Positions 52,879 through 60,802 of a stretch of 64,000 nt of DNA are shown in pieces. The translations under genes were made by a program, and so were the position numbers. This DNA is from Paramesorhizobium sp049065735 (GTDB taxonomy: Bacteria; Pseudomonadota; Alphaproteobacteria; Rhizobiales; Rhizobiaceae), in NCBI RefSeq assembly GCF_049065735.1, contig NZ_JBAKHD010000008.1:101210-165209 (forward strand), in the 5' to 3' direction. The number at the start of each line of letters is the position of its first letter. Position 1 is the stretch's first letter. The notes below the pieces were generated by a model, which did not search any database, was not told where the DNA came from, and saw only the letters and a program-made list of their open reading frames with translations.

Positions 52879-53844
52879 ATGAATTCGCTGAAGAAAATCC
52901 TTCTTGGAGAACAGGGGCTGGTGGTTATCTTCGCGATTGCCTTTGCAATCGTCTCCATCGCCGTCCCGAACTTCCTGACCGAACGCAACATGCTGGGGTT
53001 GCTGCAATCGGTCGTCACCATCGGCATTGTCGCCTGCACCATGATGTTCTGCCTCGCCTCGCGGGATTTCGACCTGTCCGTCGGCTCCACGGTGGCGTTT
53101 TCGGGAATGGTCGCCGTGATGGCGTCGAATGCGAGCGGCTCCATCATTCTCGGCCTTCTGGCCGCCCTCGCCTGCGGCTCGCTGGTGGGGCTTTTAAACG
53201 GCGTCGTAATCGCCCGCTTCCGCATCAATGCCCTGATCACCACGCTCGCAACCATGCAGATCGTGCGCGGCCTCGCCCTCATCTCGTCGGATGGCCGCGC
53301 CGTCGGCATCAACGATCCGGCATTCTACCAGCTCGCCCTCTCACAATTTCTCACCGTGCCGACGCCGATCTGGATCATGCTGATCCTCTTCGTCATCTTC
53401 GGCTTCGTCCTCAACCGCACCGTCTTTGGAAAAAACACGCTGGCAATCGGCGGCAACCCCGAGGCTTCTCGGCTGGCGGGCGTCAACGTCGCCAATATGC
53501 GCATCTGGATCTTCGGGCTGCAGGGCTTCGTCTGCGCCATCGCCGGCATTCTCCTTGCCTCGCGCATCACCTCGGGCCAGCCCAACGCCGCGACCGGCCT
53601 CGAACTTTCAGTCATCTCGGCCTGCGTGCTCGGCGGCGTCTCGCTGGCAGGCGGACGGGCGACCATGACGGGCGTGATCGTCGGCGTGATGATCATGGGG
53701 ATTGCGGAGAACGTCATGAATCTCCTCAATATTCAGGCCTTCTATCAATATGTCGTCCGCGGCCTTATTCTTCTCGTCGCCGTCCTGCTCGACAATCTGC
53801 GGTCCTCGGCGGTGGGGCGGGGGGGATTGCGCCTTGGCGCTTGA
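52879..53844 (+). CDS. araH: Sugar ABC permease (AraH-like)
   Basis: This 321-residue CUT2-family permease has about ten hydrophobic segments and the class motifs FCLASRDFDLSVGSTVAFSGM, GLLNGVVIARFRINALITTLATMQIVRGL (in parts) and GGNPEASRLAGVNVANMRIWIF. ATG 52879 follows CAGGAAC. It closes the araFGH-type operon. Its 3' end lies close to a truncated SWIM-domain remnant on the other strand. Confidence 0.88.
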   Translation: MNSLKKILLGEQGLVVIFAIAFAIVSIAVPNFLTERNMLGLLQSVVTIGIVACTMMFCLASRDFDLSVGSTVAFSGMVAVMASNASGSIILGLLAALACGSLVGLLNGVVIARFRINALITTLATMQIVRGLALISSDGRAVGINDPAFYQLALSQFLTVPTPIWIMLILFVIFGFVLNRTVFGKNTLAIGGNPEASRLAGVNVANMRIWIFGLQGFVCAIAGILLASRITSGQPNAATGLELSVISACVLGGVSLAGGRATMTGVIVGVMIMGIAENVMNLLNIQAFYQYVVRGLILLVAVLLDNLRSSAVGRGGLRLGA

Positions 53845-53854
53845 TTACAAACCG

Positions 53855-54025
53855 GATTGTTTGCCGGTAGACGTTACGGCCGCTGCCCCGCACCGAGCCC
53901 ACCGCAAGCTGCTTCGTCTCGTCGAAGGAGGCCGCAAGAATACTCCCTGCGCGCGCATAGGCGACACCACGGGACCAAGTGGCCGCATCGAAGAAACCCG
54001 CGAACTGCGATTGCGTGAAATCCAT
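53855..54025 (-). pseudogene. N-terminal remnant of a SWIM zinc-finger-type protein
   Basis: On the minus strand an ORF from ATG 54025 begins MDFTQSQFAGFFDAATWSRG and continues VAYARAGSILAASFDETKQL, then VRGSGRNVYRQTIRFV. This resembles the opening of SWIM-domain or SNF2-associated proteins (G-x-x-Y-x-x-x-G-x-V then V-x-G-S...Y). Similarity stops near 53855, next to the araH 3' end. The rest of the gene is absent. It looks like a breakpoint scar. Family assignment is tentative because only about 57 residues remain. Confidence 0.5.
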
Positions 54026-54173
54026 GCGATCCGGCTCCGCTGCCCGCCACCATAATCTGTCCTTTGTATAGCGATATTCTTCCCGGACCTCCAGCCGGTC
54101 ACCATTCTCTCAAAACAGTCCCTATCCCAAAACTTATCCCACACTTCCCCGTAGCGTTTAACGTTTGCTTCAG

Positions 54174-54353
54174 TTCCTCCCGCGGGAACGCGGCTCGCGA
54201 CGGCGGGTCTCGCGGGGAGGAACCGGCGCCTCCGGTTCACCGCTGACGAGCGGGCGGCCTCGGAGGTTTCCGTTAAAGGGTCCCTTTCGGGAAGGCCGAG
54301 ACGGGACGTGGGGACATAAACCCCGCGACGATCCCTAGCCTTTCTCCAAGGGA
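54174..54353. ncRNA. Candidate structured RNA, strand and class unknown
   Basis: This non-coding stretch contains consecutive short stems: an 11-bp stem with one bulge at 54174-54222 (TTCCTCCCGCG arm), ACCGG/CCGGT (54222-54236), CGCT/AGCG (54241-54252), CTCGG/CCGAG (54259-54300) enclosing TCCCTTTCGGGA (54281-54292), CGTGGGG/CCCCGCG (54307-54327) and TCCCT/AGGGA (54332-54353). No reading frame is convincing on either strand. It does not match tmRNA, RNase P, SRP or 6S RNA as I know them. The surrounding 54026-54569 holds no gene I can support. Confidence 0.35.
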
Positions 54354-54372
54354 AGCGAAACGGAAATTGACG

Positions 54373-54432
54373 GACGGGCGGTCTTGCGGCCGCACCTGAA
54401 ATTTATAATGAGAATTGGCAAGACCGCCCGTC
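54373..54432. repeat. 15-bp perfect inverted repeat (large hairpin)
   Basis: GACGGGCGGTCTTGC (54373-54387) and GCAAGACCGCCCGTC (54418-54432) are exact reverse complements around a 30-base, partly AT-rich centre. It lies next to the structured stretch on its left. Either strand could use it as a terminator-like stem, though no T-run follows. Confidence 0.7.
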
Positions 54433-54569
54433 TTCCCGCATTCCTCTCAATGACCAGACGCGAAGGCGGGCGTGGTGATCGTCCTTCTTGCTAAATGCCG
54501 GCCAATATTATCCACATGGTTCGCGAGCCGCGCGCTTGGTGAGCAATCCGGCGGCAAACCGCTCAAGCC

Positions 54570-55028
54570 TCACAGACCGAGATCCGAAAGGCCGGGATGG
54601 TCGTCAGGCCGGCGGCCGAGCGGCCAGAAGAATTTCCGGTCCGCTTCGGCGATGGGCCGGTCATTGATCGATGCGAAGCGTCGCGCCATCAACCCGTTTT
54701 CGGCGAATTCCCAGTTCTCGTTGCCATAGGAACGATACCACTGGCCGCTATCGTCATGCCATTCATAAGCGAAACGCACGGCGATCCTGTCGCCGGCGAA
54801 GGCGAAAAGTTCCTTGATCAAGCGGTAATCGAGTTCCTTCGCCCATTTGCGCGTCAGGAAGGCGACGATCTCGGCGCGCCCGACCGGAAATTCGGCGCGA
54901 TTGCGCCAGCGGCTGTCCTCGGTATAGACGAGCGACACGCGCTCGGGATCGCGGCTGTTCCAGCCGTCTTCCGCCATCCGGACCTTGGCGATTGCCGTCT
55001 CATACGTGAAAGGCGGTACGATGCTCAT
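54570..55028 (-). CDS. Nuclear transport factor 2-like protein (DUF1348)
   Basis: This 152-residue NTF2-fold protein has AEDGWNSRDPERVSLVYTEDSRWRNR, GRAEIVAFLTRKWAKELDYRL and SYGNENWEFAENGLMARRFASINDRPI in order, a pattern typical of DUF1348. No enzymatic activity is established for the family. CGGAGG precedes the ATG at 55028. It follows cynS after a 57-bp gap with a strong hairpin and is probably the last gene of the cyanate operon. Association with cyanate use is by position only. Confidence 0.82.
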   Translation of the reverse strand: MSIVPPFTYETAIAKVRMAEDGWNSRDPERVSLVYTEDSRWRNRAEFPVGRAEIVAFLTRKWAKELDYRLIKELFAFAGDRIAVRFAYEWHDDSGQWYRSYGNENWEFAENGLMARRFASINDRPIAEADRKFFWPLGRRPDDHPGLSDLGL

Positions 55029-55052
55029 GCATTCCTCCGATAGTCTCGTTGT

Positions 55053-55079
55053 TGGCGGGGCGCTTTTGGCGCCCCACCA
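55053..55079 (-). terminator. Hairpin between cynS and the DUF1348 gene
   Basis: GGGGCGC (55057-55063) and GCGCCCC (55069-55075) pair around a TTTTG loop, extended by TGG/CCA at 55053-55055 and 55077-55079. On the minus transcript no U-run follows, so it may only attenuate expression of the last gene or protect cynS mRNA. Confidence 0.5.
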
Positions 55080-55085
55080 AATAGC

Positions 55086-55568
55086 TTATTCCTCACGATA
55101 ACCATATTCCGGCACATTCCCGCTGGCGCCGTAATATTTATAAGGCAGGAACTTGCCGGACATCGTGAATTTGACCCGGTCGCCCCTGGGGTTCGCCACC
55201 CGCTCGATCTGCATGTCGAAGTCGATGGCGGACATGATGCCGTCGCCATATTCCTCCTCGATCAGCGCCTTCCAGGCGGGACCGTTGACCATCACCAGCT
55301 CGTAGAAGCGATAGATCAGCGGATCGGTCGGCGGCATCGGGGCGCCGCGCATGGGCGTCTCGTTCAGCATACGGATTTCCGATGGGGTCAATCCGAAGAG
55401 CTCACCGGCATTTTCCGCCTGCGGCCGGGTCAACTTCATCTGGCCGAGGATGGCGCCGACGATCAGCACCTCGGAATAGCCGCCGATCTGCTCGCAGATA
55501 TATTTCCAGCTCCAGCCGTTGTCGCGCTTGATGTCGAGCAGCTTTTCGGTGAGGTCGGCACGTTTCAT
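55086..55568 (-). CDS. cynS: Cyanase (cyanate hydratase)
   Basis: This 160-residue enzyme converts cyanate and bicarbonate to ammonia and carbon dioxide. The three catalytic residues are present with the family spacing: Arg87 and Glu90 in IYRFYELV, and Ser113 in DGIMSAIDF. The N-terminal helical domain (LLDIKRDNGWSWKYICEQIGGY) is also typical. The C-terminus is slightly longer than E. coli CynS (156). It is encoded after a nitrate/cyanate-type importer, and the operon faces a sigma-54 activator rather than the LysR-type CynR of E. coli. Confidence 0.95.
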   Translation of the reverse strand: MKRADLTEKLLDIKRDNGWSWKYICEQIGGYSEVLIVGAILGQMKLTRPQAENAGELFGLTPSEIRMLNETPMRGAPMPPTDPLIYRFYELVMVNGPAWKALIEEEYGDGIMSAIDFDMQIERVANPRGDRVKFTMSGKFLPYKYYGASGNVPEYGYREE

Positions 55569-55605
55569 GATTGGTCTCCTTTAAGACTGTAAATGATCGA
55601 TGGGA

Positions 55606-56493
55606 TCAGCGCCCGCTGGCGGCGGCGGAGAGATTGGCTCCAGCCGATGCGGCACGCGGCGTCCGGTGCGGGACATTGCGCGGGTCGTGGCTCGCGCCTT
55701 GCGATGCGAAGGCCTTGCTGCGCGTGATGAGGAAATCGATGATATGGTTGCGGACGGCGTAGTAATCCTCGTACCGGTGCAGATCGACGCGCGAGCGCTG
55801 CTTCGGCAGGGGATTGCGCACGACTTCCGCCACGACGGCGTTCGGGCCGTTGCTCATCAGAAAGATCTTATCGGCGAGATAGATTGCCTCGTCGACATCA
55901 TGGGTGATCATGAAGGAGGTCTGCCCGGTTTCGTCGCAGATACGCCGCACCTCGTCCTGCAGCGTGCCGCGGGTAAGCGCATCGAGCGCCGAGAACGGCT
56001 CATCCATCAACAGCATCTTTGGCGTGATCGACAGCGCCCTGGCGATGCCAACGCGCTGTTTCATGCCGCCTGAAAGCTCCGAAGGCCGCTTGTTCTCCGC
56101 CCCCGATAGCCCCACGAGATCGATGAACTTGCGTGCATGAGCGCGAACCTCCGCTCCGCTCCATTTCGGCCAGCGGGAGGACACGGCATAGGCGACATTG
56201 CCCATGACCGTGCGCCAGGGCAGCAGCGCATGGCTCTGGAAGATGACGGCGCGGTCGAGGCTTGGACCCGAAACGGCCTCACCATCGACGATAACGGCCC
56301 CTTCGTCTGGTGTATCGAGCCCTGCAAGGATGTTGAGCACCGTCGTCTTGCCGCAGCCCGAGTGGCCGATCACGCAGCCGAATTCGCCGCGCTCGAGCGA
56401 CAGCCAGAGATTCTCGAAAATCGTGGCCGGCACCGCCGATCCCTTGACCGGATAGCGGCGGGCGATGCCTTCGATGGAAATGAATTTCGGCAT
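55606..56493 (-). CDS. Nitrate/cyanate-type ABC ATPase
   Basis: This 295-residue ATPase of the NrtD/CynD/SsuB class has Walker A GHSGCGKTT, Q-loop QSHALLPWRTVMGNVAYAV, signature LSGGMKQRV and Walker B LLMDEPFSALDALTRG. The N-terminal ISIEGIARRYPVKG and C-terminal YYAVRNHIIDFLITRSKA fit the nitrate-transport subgroup. It starts 4 bp after the permease stop and ends 37 bp before cynS, so it likely powers cyanate import. Confidence 0.9.
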   Translation of the reverse strand: MPKFISIEGIARRYPVKGSAVPATIFENLWLSLERGEFGCVIGHSGCGKTTVLNILAGLDTPDEGAVIVDGEAVSGPSLDRAVIFQSHALLPWRTVMGNVAYAVSSRWPKWSGAEVRAHARKFIDLVGLSGAENKRPSELSGGMKQRVGIARALSITPKMLLMDEPFSALDALTRGTLQDEVRRICDETGQTSFMITHDVDEAIYLADKIFLMSNGPNAVVAEVVRNPLPKQRSRVDLHRYEDYYAVRNHIIDFLITRSKAFASQGASHDPRNVPHRTPRAASAGANLSAAASGR

Positions 56494-56497
56494 CTAG

Positions 56498-57337
56498 CTA
56501 CTCCGGAAAGGTGACGAGACGCGTCATTCGCGCCAGGATCTGGTCGAACAGCATGCCCACCATGCCGATCACGAGAATGGCGATGATGACATTGGTGATC
56601 GACAAATTGTTCCACTCGTTCCAGACGAAGTAGCCGATGCCGGTGCCGCCCACGAGCATCTCTGCCGCCACGATGACGAGCCAGGCAATCCCGATCGATA
56701 TTCGCATCCCGGTGAGGATGGTCGGCGCCGCCGCGGGCAGGATGATGGTAAAGGCGCGGCGCAGTCCGCCGACCTCGAGCGTGCGGGCGACATTGAGCCA
56801 TTCCTTGCGCACGGAAGCGACACCGAAGGCGGTGTTGATCAACATCGGCCACAGCGCGCAGATGAAGATGACGAAGATCGCCGAAATCGCCGAATCCTTG
56901 ATCGTGTAGAGAGCCAGCGGCATCCAGGCGAGCGGCGAGATCGGCTTCAGCACCTGAATGAACGGATCGACTGCACGGCTGACGAGCGGCGACATGCCGA
57001 TGAGGAAGCCGAGCGGTACCGCCATCGCGACCGCCAGAACATAACCCAGCAGCACGCGACCGACCGAATAGGCGAGTTGGATGCCCAGCCCCTTGTCGTT
57101 CGGCCCGTTGTCGTAGAAGGGATTCCTGAGATGGTCCCAGAGCGCGGTGACGACATCCGCCGGCCCCGGCAGCGCCGACTTGCCAGTCGTCGCCGTCAGC
57201 CCCATCAGGCGTGCATATTCGGGGTCCATATCCGTCGTCTGGCCGGTTCCCATGGTGGAAAACTGCCACAGCGCCAGGAAGACCGCGAGGATGAGGGCCG
57301 AAAGCAGCCCTGCCCTGATCGTCAAAGATGTCTGCAC
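56498..57337 (-). CDS. Nitrate/cyanate-type ABC permease
   Basis: This 279-residue permease of the NrtB class has a first helix at LLSALILAVFLALWQFSTMG, an extended periplasmic stretch, AYSVGRVLLGYVLAVAMAVPLGFLIGM, and coupling loop RKEWLNVARTLEVGGLRRAFTIILPAAAP. The start codon is GTG at 57337, 1 bp after the binding-protein stop, so translation is coupled. It works with the adjacent ATPase and binding protein. Confidence 0.88.
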   Translation of the reverse strand: MQTSLTIRAGLLSALILAVFLALWQFSTMGTGQTTDMDPEYARLMGLTATTGKSALPGPADVVTALWDHLRNPFYDNGPNDKGLGIQLAYSVGRVLLGYVLAVAMAVPLGFLIGMSPLVSRAVDPFIQVLKPISPLAWMPLALYTIKDSAISAIFVIFICALWPMLINTAFGVASVRKEWLNVARTLEVGGLRRAFTIILPAAAPTILTGMRISIGIAWLVIVAAEMLVGGTGIGYFVWNEWNNLSITNVIIAILVIGMVGMLFDQILARMTRLVTFPE

Positions 57338-57338
57338 C

Positions 57339-58706
57339 CTAGTTCACCTTCCTGATTGCGAAGCTGTCGAGGTAGGCCTGCGGTTCCCCGGGATCGAAAG
57401 TCTTGCCCATGACGACGAATGTCTTTGTGGTCTCCTTCGGCGGCGTCATCCCGACCTCGGCCATCAGTTTCGCGGTGTCGGTTGCGAGGAAGACTTCCTT
57501 GGCGATCGAGGCATAGTCGACATCGCCCTTGATCTGCCCCCAGCGCTTCATCTGGGTCAGAATCCACACGGCGAAGGACTGCCAGGGAAAGGGATCGAAA
57601 TCGACGCGGTTCGGCTGCTTCACGACCTTGCCAAGGCCATCGGCATAGGTGCCCGTGAGGATCTGTTCGAGCACCACTTCCGGCTGGTTCAGGTAATTGG
57701 CCGGGGCGATGGCGGCGGCGATCTCCTTGCGGTTGTCAGGCTCATGGGCATAGGCCGTGGCCGAGATGATGGCGCGCAACAACGCCGCATAGGTGTTTGG
57801 CATCTCGTTGATGAATTCCTTCGACGCTGCGAAGGCGCAGCAGGGATGCCCATCCCAGATCTCCTTGGTCAGGATATGGATGAAGCCTGCCCCGTCATAC
57901 GCGGCGCGCTGGTTCATCGGGTCCGGCCCGAGGAAGCCGTCGATGTTTTCGGCTCGCAAATTGGCGACCATTTCCGGCGGCGGAACGGCACGGATCTGTA
58001 CATCCGTGTCCGGATCGATCCCGTGTTCGGCCAGATAATAACGCAGCAGGTAGTTGTGCATCGAATAATCGAAGGGGACCGCGAATTTGAAGCCCTTCCA
58101 ATCCCTGGGGTCACGCCGGTCCTTGTGCTTCATGGCAAGCGTGATGGCCTGGCCGTTTATGTTTTCCACCGCAGGCATGGCATAGGGCTGCGGATTGGAA
58201 CCGATGCCCATGGTGATCGCCAGCGGCATCGGGGACAGCATATGTGCCGCGTCATATTCCTTGTTCAGCGTCTTGTCGCGGATCACCGCCCAGCCGGCGG
58301 TTTTGATGACCTCGACGTCGAGGCCCTCTCTGGAATAAAAGTCCATCGGCGCGGCCATGATGATCGGCGTGGCGCAGGTAATCGGAATGAAGCCGACCTT
58401 CAGTTTGGTTTTTTCGAGCGGTCCGGTCTGCGCAAAGGCTTCCGTCGCCGCCGCAAGCGGGAATATCTGCGACAGCGCCGCTACCGCCGTTGCGCTACCG
58501 ACCGCCTTGAGGAAGCCGCGCCGCGAGGCGTCGCGCGGGAACATCGCCCGCAGCACGGCCGATGCGACGACATTTTCGTAAAGCTTTTCCTCTCCGGCCT
58601 CCGCTGCCCGGAAGGATGCGGCATGTTCCTCTCCATCCTTATGCCGGCCGCAACTGCAGCCCTGGGACCTCAATCTGGATTTCTCGTCGAATGGATTTTC
58701 GAACAT
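57339..58706 (-). CDS. Nitrate/cyanate-type ABC binding protein with Tat signal
   Basis: This 455-residue NrtA/CmpA-class binding protein has KLKVGFIPITCATPIIMAAP, DAAHMLSPMPLAITMGIGSN and YDGAGFIHILTKEIWDGHPCCAFA. Export is by a textbook twin-arginine signal, SRRGFLK at residues 61-67, but it is preceded by an unusual 60-residue leader containing CSCGRHKDGEEH (Cys17, Cys19, His22, His28). ATG 58706 follows AGGGGAAC. A sigma-54-type promoter lies 36 bp upstream of the start codon. Cyanate is the most likely ligand given cynS; nitrate or bicarbonate are alternatives in this family. Confidence 0.88.
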   Translation of the reverse strand: MFENPFDEKSRLRSQGCSCGRHKDGEEHAASFRAAEAGEEKLYENVVASAVLRAMFPRDASRRGFLKAVGSATAVAALSQIFPLAAATEAFAQTGPLEKTKLKVGFIPITCATPIIMAAPMDFYSREGLDVEVIKTAGWAVIRDKTLNKEYDAAHMLSPMPLAITMGIGSNPQPYAMPAVENINGQAITLAMKHKDRRDPRDWKGFKFAVPFDYSMHNYLLRYYLAEHGIDPDTDVQIRAVPPPEMVANLRAENIDGFLGPDPMNQRAAYDGAGFIHILTKEIWDGHPCCAFAASKEFINEMPNTYAALLRAIISATAYAHEPDNRKEIAAAIAPANYLNQPEVVLEQILTGTYADGLGKVVKQPNRVDFDPFPWQSFAVWILTQMKRWGQIKGDVDYASIAKEVFLATDTAKLMAEVGMTPPKETTKTFVVMGKTFDPGEPQAYLDSFAIRKVN

Positions 58707-58741
58707 CGTTGCCGTTCCCCTGTTTGTCTTGATTGGGAACA

Positions 58742-58757
58742 AGCAAGAGGCGTGCCA
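58742..58757 (-). promoter_or_regulatory. Sigma-54 (RpoN) -24/-12 promoter of the cyanate operon
   Basis: On the minus strand TGGCACGCCTCTTGCT matches the sigma-54 consensus TGGCAC-N5-TTGCA/T with the invariant GG and GC ten bases apart. It lies 36 bp upstream of the binding-protein ATG, and a sigma-54 activator gene begins 110 bp further away. Confidence 0.82.
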
Positions 58758-58813
58758 ATTCGACTTTCCGCGGCTTTTGCCGGGAAAGGACAGGTAATGG
58801 CGTGAATAGGCCG

Positions 58814-58845
58814 TCACGAAATTTCGTGATATACGAAAAATCGTA
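58814..58845. promoter_or_regulatory. Candidate enhancer (upstream activating) sites
   Basis: TCACGAAATTTCGTGA (58814-58829) is a perfect 16-bp palindrome, and TACGAAAAATCGTA (58832-58845) is a second inverted repeat with a similar ACGAAA core. They lie about 60-100 bp upstream of the -24/-12 promoter, and just before the activator gene, where activator hexamers would bind. Confidence 0.68.
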
Positions 58846-58867
58846 AACTCATTTACGGAATATCGTC

Positions 58868-60784
58868 ATGGACACGCTCAGGCAGGTTCTTTTCGAACAT
58901 TCGCCGCAAGCCCAGATCGTCATCGATGCGGACAGGGATGCGATTATCGACGCCAATGCGGCTGCCTGCCGGCTCCTGGGTTACGACCGCAGCCTTCTTC
59001 TGGAAGCGAAGGTCAGCGATCTTCACGCCGGGCAGTTGCCGACATTGATCGTGTTCACTCAAGGGATCATCGACAAGGGAACCTACAGGAGCACCCGGCT
59101 GATGCCGCGACACGCCGCGGGCCGGGAACTCCACGTGGAATATGTCGGCTCGCTGGTTGGAGGCAATACCGGGGAGCGGCTGATCCTTCTCGTCATCAAT
59201 GATCTGGCGGAACGGCGGCGGCGCTCGATCGACGATGCCGCGGAAGATTTTTTGGGCGGCGGGCTGACCGAATGGCAGCGGGCCGAGCGGGTCTTCCGGG
59301 ACATCGAGCGCGAGAACCGGCTCATCTTGCGCGCCGCCGGCGAAGGCATTTATGGGGTGAACGCCGAAGGCAAAACCACATTCGTCAATCCCGTGGCGGA
59401 GCGGCTGCTCGGCTGGACTGCGGAAGAGCTTGCCGGCCGCGATATCCACACGATCATGCATCACAGCCGGGCGGATGGCAGCCACTATCCGCATGACGAA
59501 TGCCCGATCTACGCCGCCTTTCGCGACGGCGCCGTACACAGGGTCAATGACGAGGTCTTCTGGCGCAAGGATGGCAAACCGGTCTGGGTCGAATACACGT
59601 CGACGCCCATCCGCGACCGCAATGTCATCGTCGGCGCCGTCATCGTCTTTCGCGATGTCAGCGAGCGCAAGGAAGCGGACGAGCGGCTGCGCGCCGCGCT
59701 TCTGGAGGTCGACAGCCTGCGGCAGCGTCTGGAGCTGGAAAACGCCTATCTGCAGGAGGAAATCCGTATCGAGACGAATGCCGCCGGCATTATCGGCCGC
59801 TCGGAAGCGATCCAAGCGACGCTGCGGCAGATAACGCTCGTCGCGCCGACCGACGCCACGGTGCTGATTTCGGGCGAATCCGGCACGGGTAAGGAACTGA
59901 TCGCCCGCGCGATTCATGAGGCGAGCGAGCGCAAGGACCGGCCGCTGATCCGCGTTAACTGCGCCGCTATCCCGCGCGAACTCTTCGAAAGCGAGTTCTT
60001 CGGTCACGTGAAAGGCGCGTTCACCGGCGCATTGCGCGACCGGATCGGCCGCTTCGAGCTTGCCGATGGCGGCACGCTGTTTCTCGACGAGGTTGGCGAG
60101 ATCCCACTGGAACTCCAGGGCAAGCTGCTGCGCGTCCTGCAGGAAGGCCAGTTCGAACGGCTCGGCGAAGAGCGCACCCGCAAGGTCGACGTCCGGATCA
60201 TCGCCGCCACCAATGTCGACCTCAAGCGGGCGGTGCAGGCGCGGACATTCCGCGAGGACCTCTATTTTCGCCTCAACGTCTTCCCGATCGAATCGGCACC
60301 GCTCAGGGCGCGCCGCGAGGATATTCCGCTCCTCGCCCAGCATTTCCTAAGCCGGGAGAGCCGGGCGCGCCGGTCTGACCTGACACTATCGAATGCCAAT
60401 ATCCAAGTCCTGCAGCGCTATGACTGGCCCGGCAATGTCCGCGAGCTGCAGAATGTCATCGAGCGGGCAATCATCCTATCGCATAACAACCGCCTCGATT
60501 TCGACCTACCCGACGCGCCAACGGCCCGCCGGCCCTCCCCGGCACAAGCAAGCGTCTCCGCAACAGTCCTGACCGAAGCTGAGATGCGCCAACGCGACCG
60601 TGCCAACATCGTCGCGGCCTTGCGGCAATGCGGCGGCAAGGTTTCCGGTCGCCGCGGCGCGGCCGAATTGCTGGAGATGAAGCCAACGACACTTGCGTCG
60701 CGGATCGCTGCGTTCGGGATCAGCGCGGAGGAATTCGCGGCGGCTCCGTCCGTGGCGCCGCAAGTGGAGGAGCGAAGAAAATGA
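58868..60784 (+). CDS. Sigma-54-dependent enhancer-binding protein with two PAS domains
   Basis: This 638-residue activator has an N-terminal PAS domain (IDANAAACRLLGYDRSLLLEAKVSDL), a second PAS-PAC unit around 140-270 (FVNPVAERLLGWTAEELAGRD, WVEYTSTPIRD), then a coiled linker. The AAA+ core has Walker A GESGTGKE near residue 335, the sigma-54-contact loop GAFTGA at about 383 and Walker B GGTLFLDEVGEI. A Fis-type helix-turn-helix closes the protein (GGKVSGRRGAAELLEMKPTTLASRI). No receiver domain is present, so the PAS domains probably sense the signal directly. It is divergent from the cyanate operon, whose sigma-54 promoter it likely activates. Confidence 0.93.
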   Translation: MDTLRQVLFEHSPQAQIVIDADRDAIIDANAAACRLLGYDRSLLLEAKVSDLHAGQLPTLIVFTQGIIDKGTYRSTRLMPRHAAGRELHVEYVGSLVGGNTGERLILLVINDLAERRRRSIDDAAEDFLGGGLTEWQRAERVFRDIERENRLILRAAGEGIYGVNAEGKTTFVNPVAERLLGWTAEELAGRDIHTIMHHSRADGSHYPHDECPIYAAFRDGAVHRVNDEVFWRKDGKPVWVEYTSTPIRDRNVIVGAVIVFRDVSERKEADERLRAALLEVDSLRQRLELENAYLQEEIRIETNAAGIIGRSEAIQATLRQITLVAPTDATVLISGESGTGKELIARAIHEASERKDRPLIRVNCAAIPRELFESEFFGHVKGAFTGALRDRIGRFELADGGTLFLDEVGEIPLELQGKLLRVLQEGQFERLGEERTRKVDVRIIAATNVDLKRAVQARTFREDLYFRLNVFPIESAPLRARREDIPLLAQHFLSRESRARRSDLTLSNANIQVLQRYDWPGNVRELQNVIERAIILSHNNRLDFDLPDAPTARRPSPAQASVSATVLTEAEMRQRDRANIVAALRQCGGKVSGRRGAAELLEMKPTTLASRIAAFGISAEEFAAAPSVAPQVEERRK

Positions 60785-60802
60785 AACCCGTGATCGGGCC
60801 TT

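Noticed and set aside
54174..54353. Structured stretch considered as tmRNA, RNase P RNA, SRP RNA or 6S RNA
   Set aside because: None of the diagnostic conserved segments of these RNAs, as I know them, is present on either strand.
54373..54432. Inverted repeat considered as the ends of an insertion sequence
   Set aside because: The 30-bp centre is too small for any transposase and no target-site duplication is visible.
57147..58805. 552-residue open frame opposite the cyanate-type binding protein
   Set aside because: Antisense shadow. The minus-strand gene has a Tat signal, ribosome site and sigma-54 promoter.
58853..60343. 496-residue open frame opposite the sigma-54 activator
   Set aside because: Shadow of an unambiguous PAS-AAA+-Fis protein; it has no recognisable motif.
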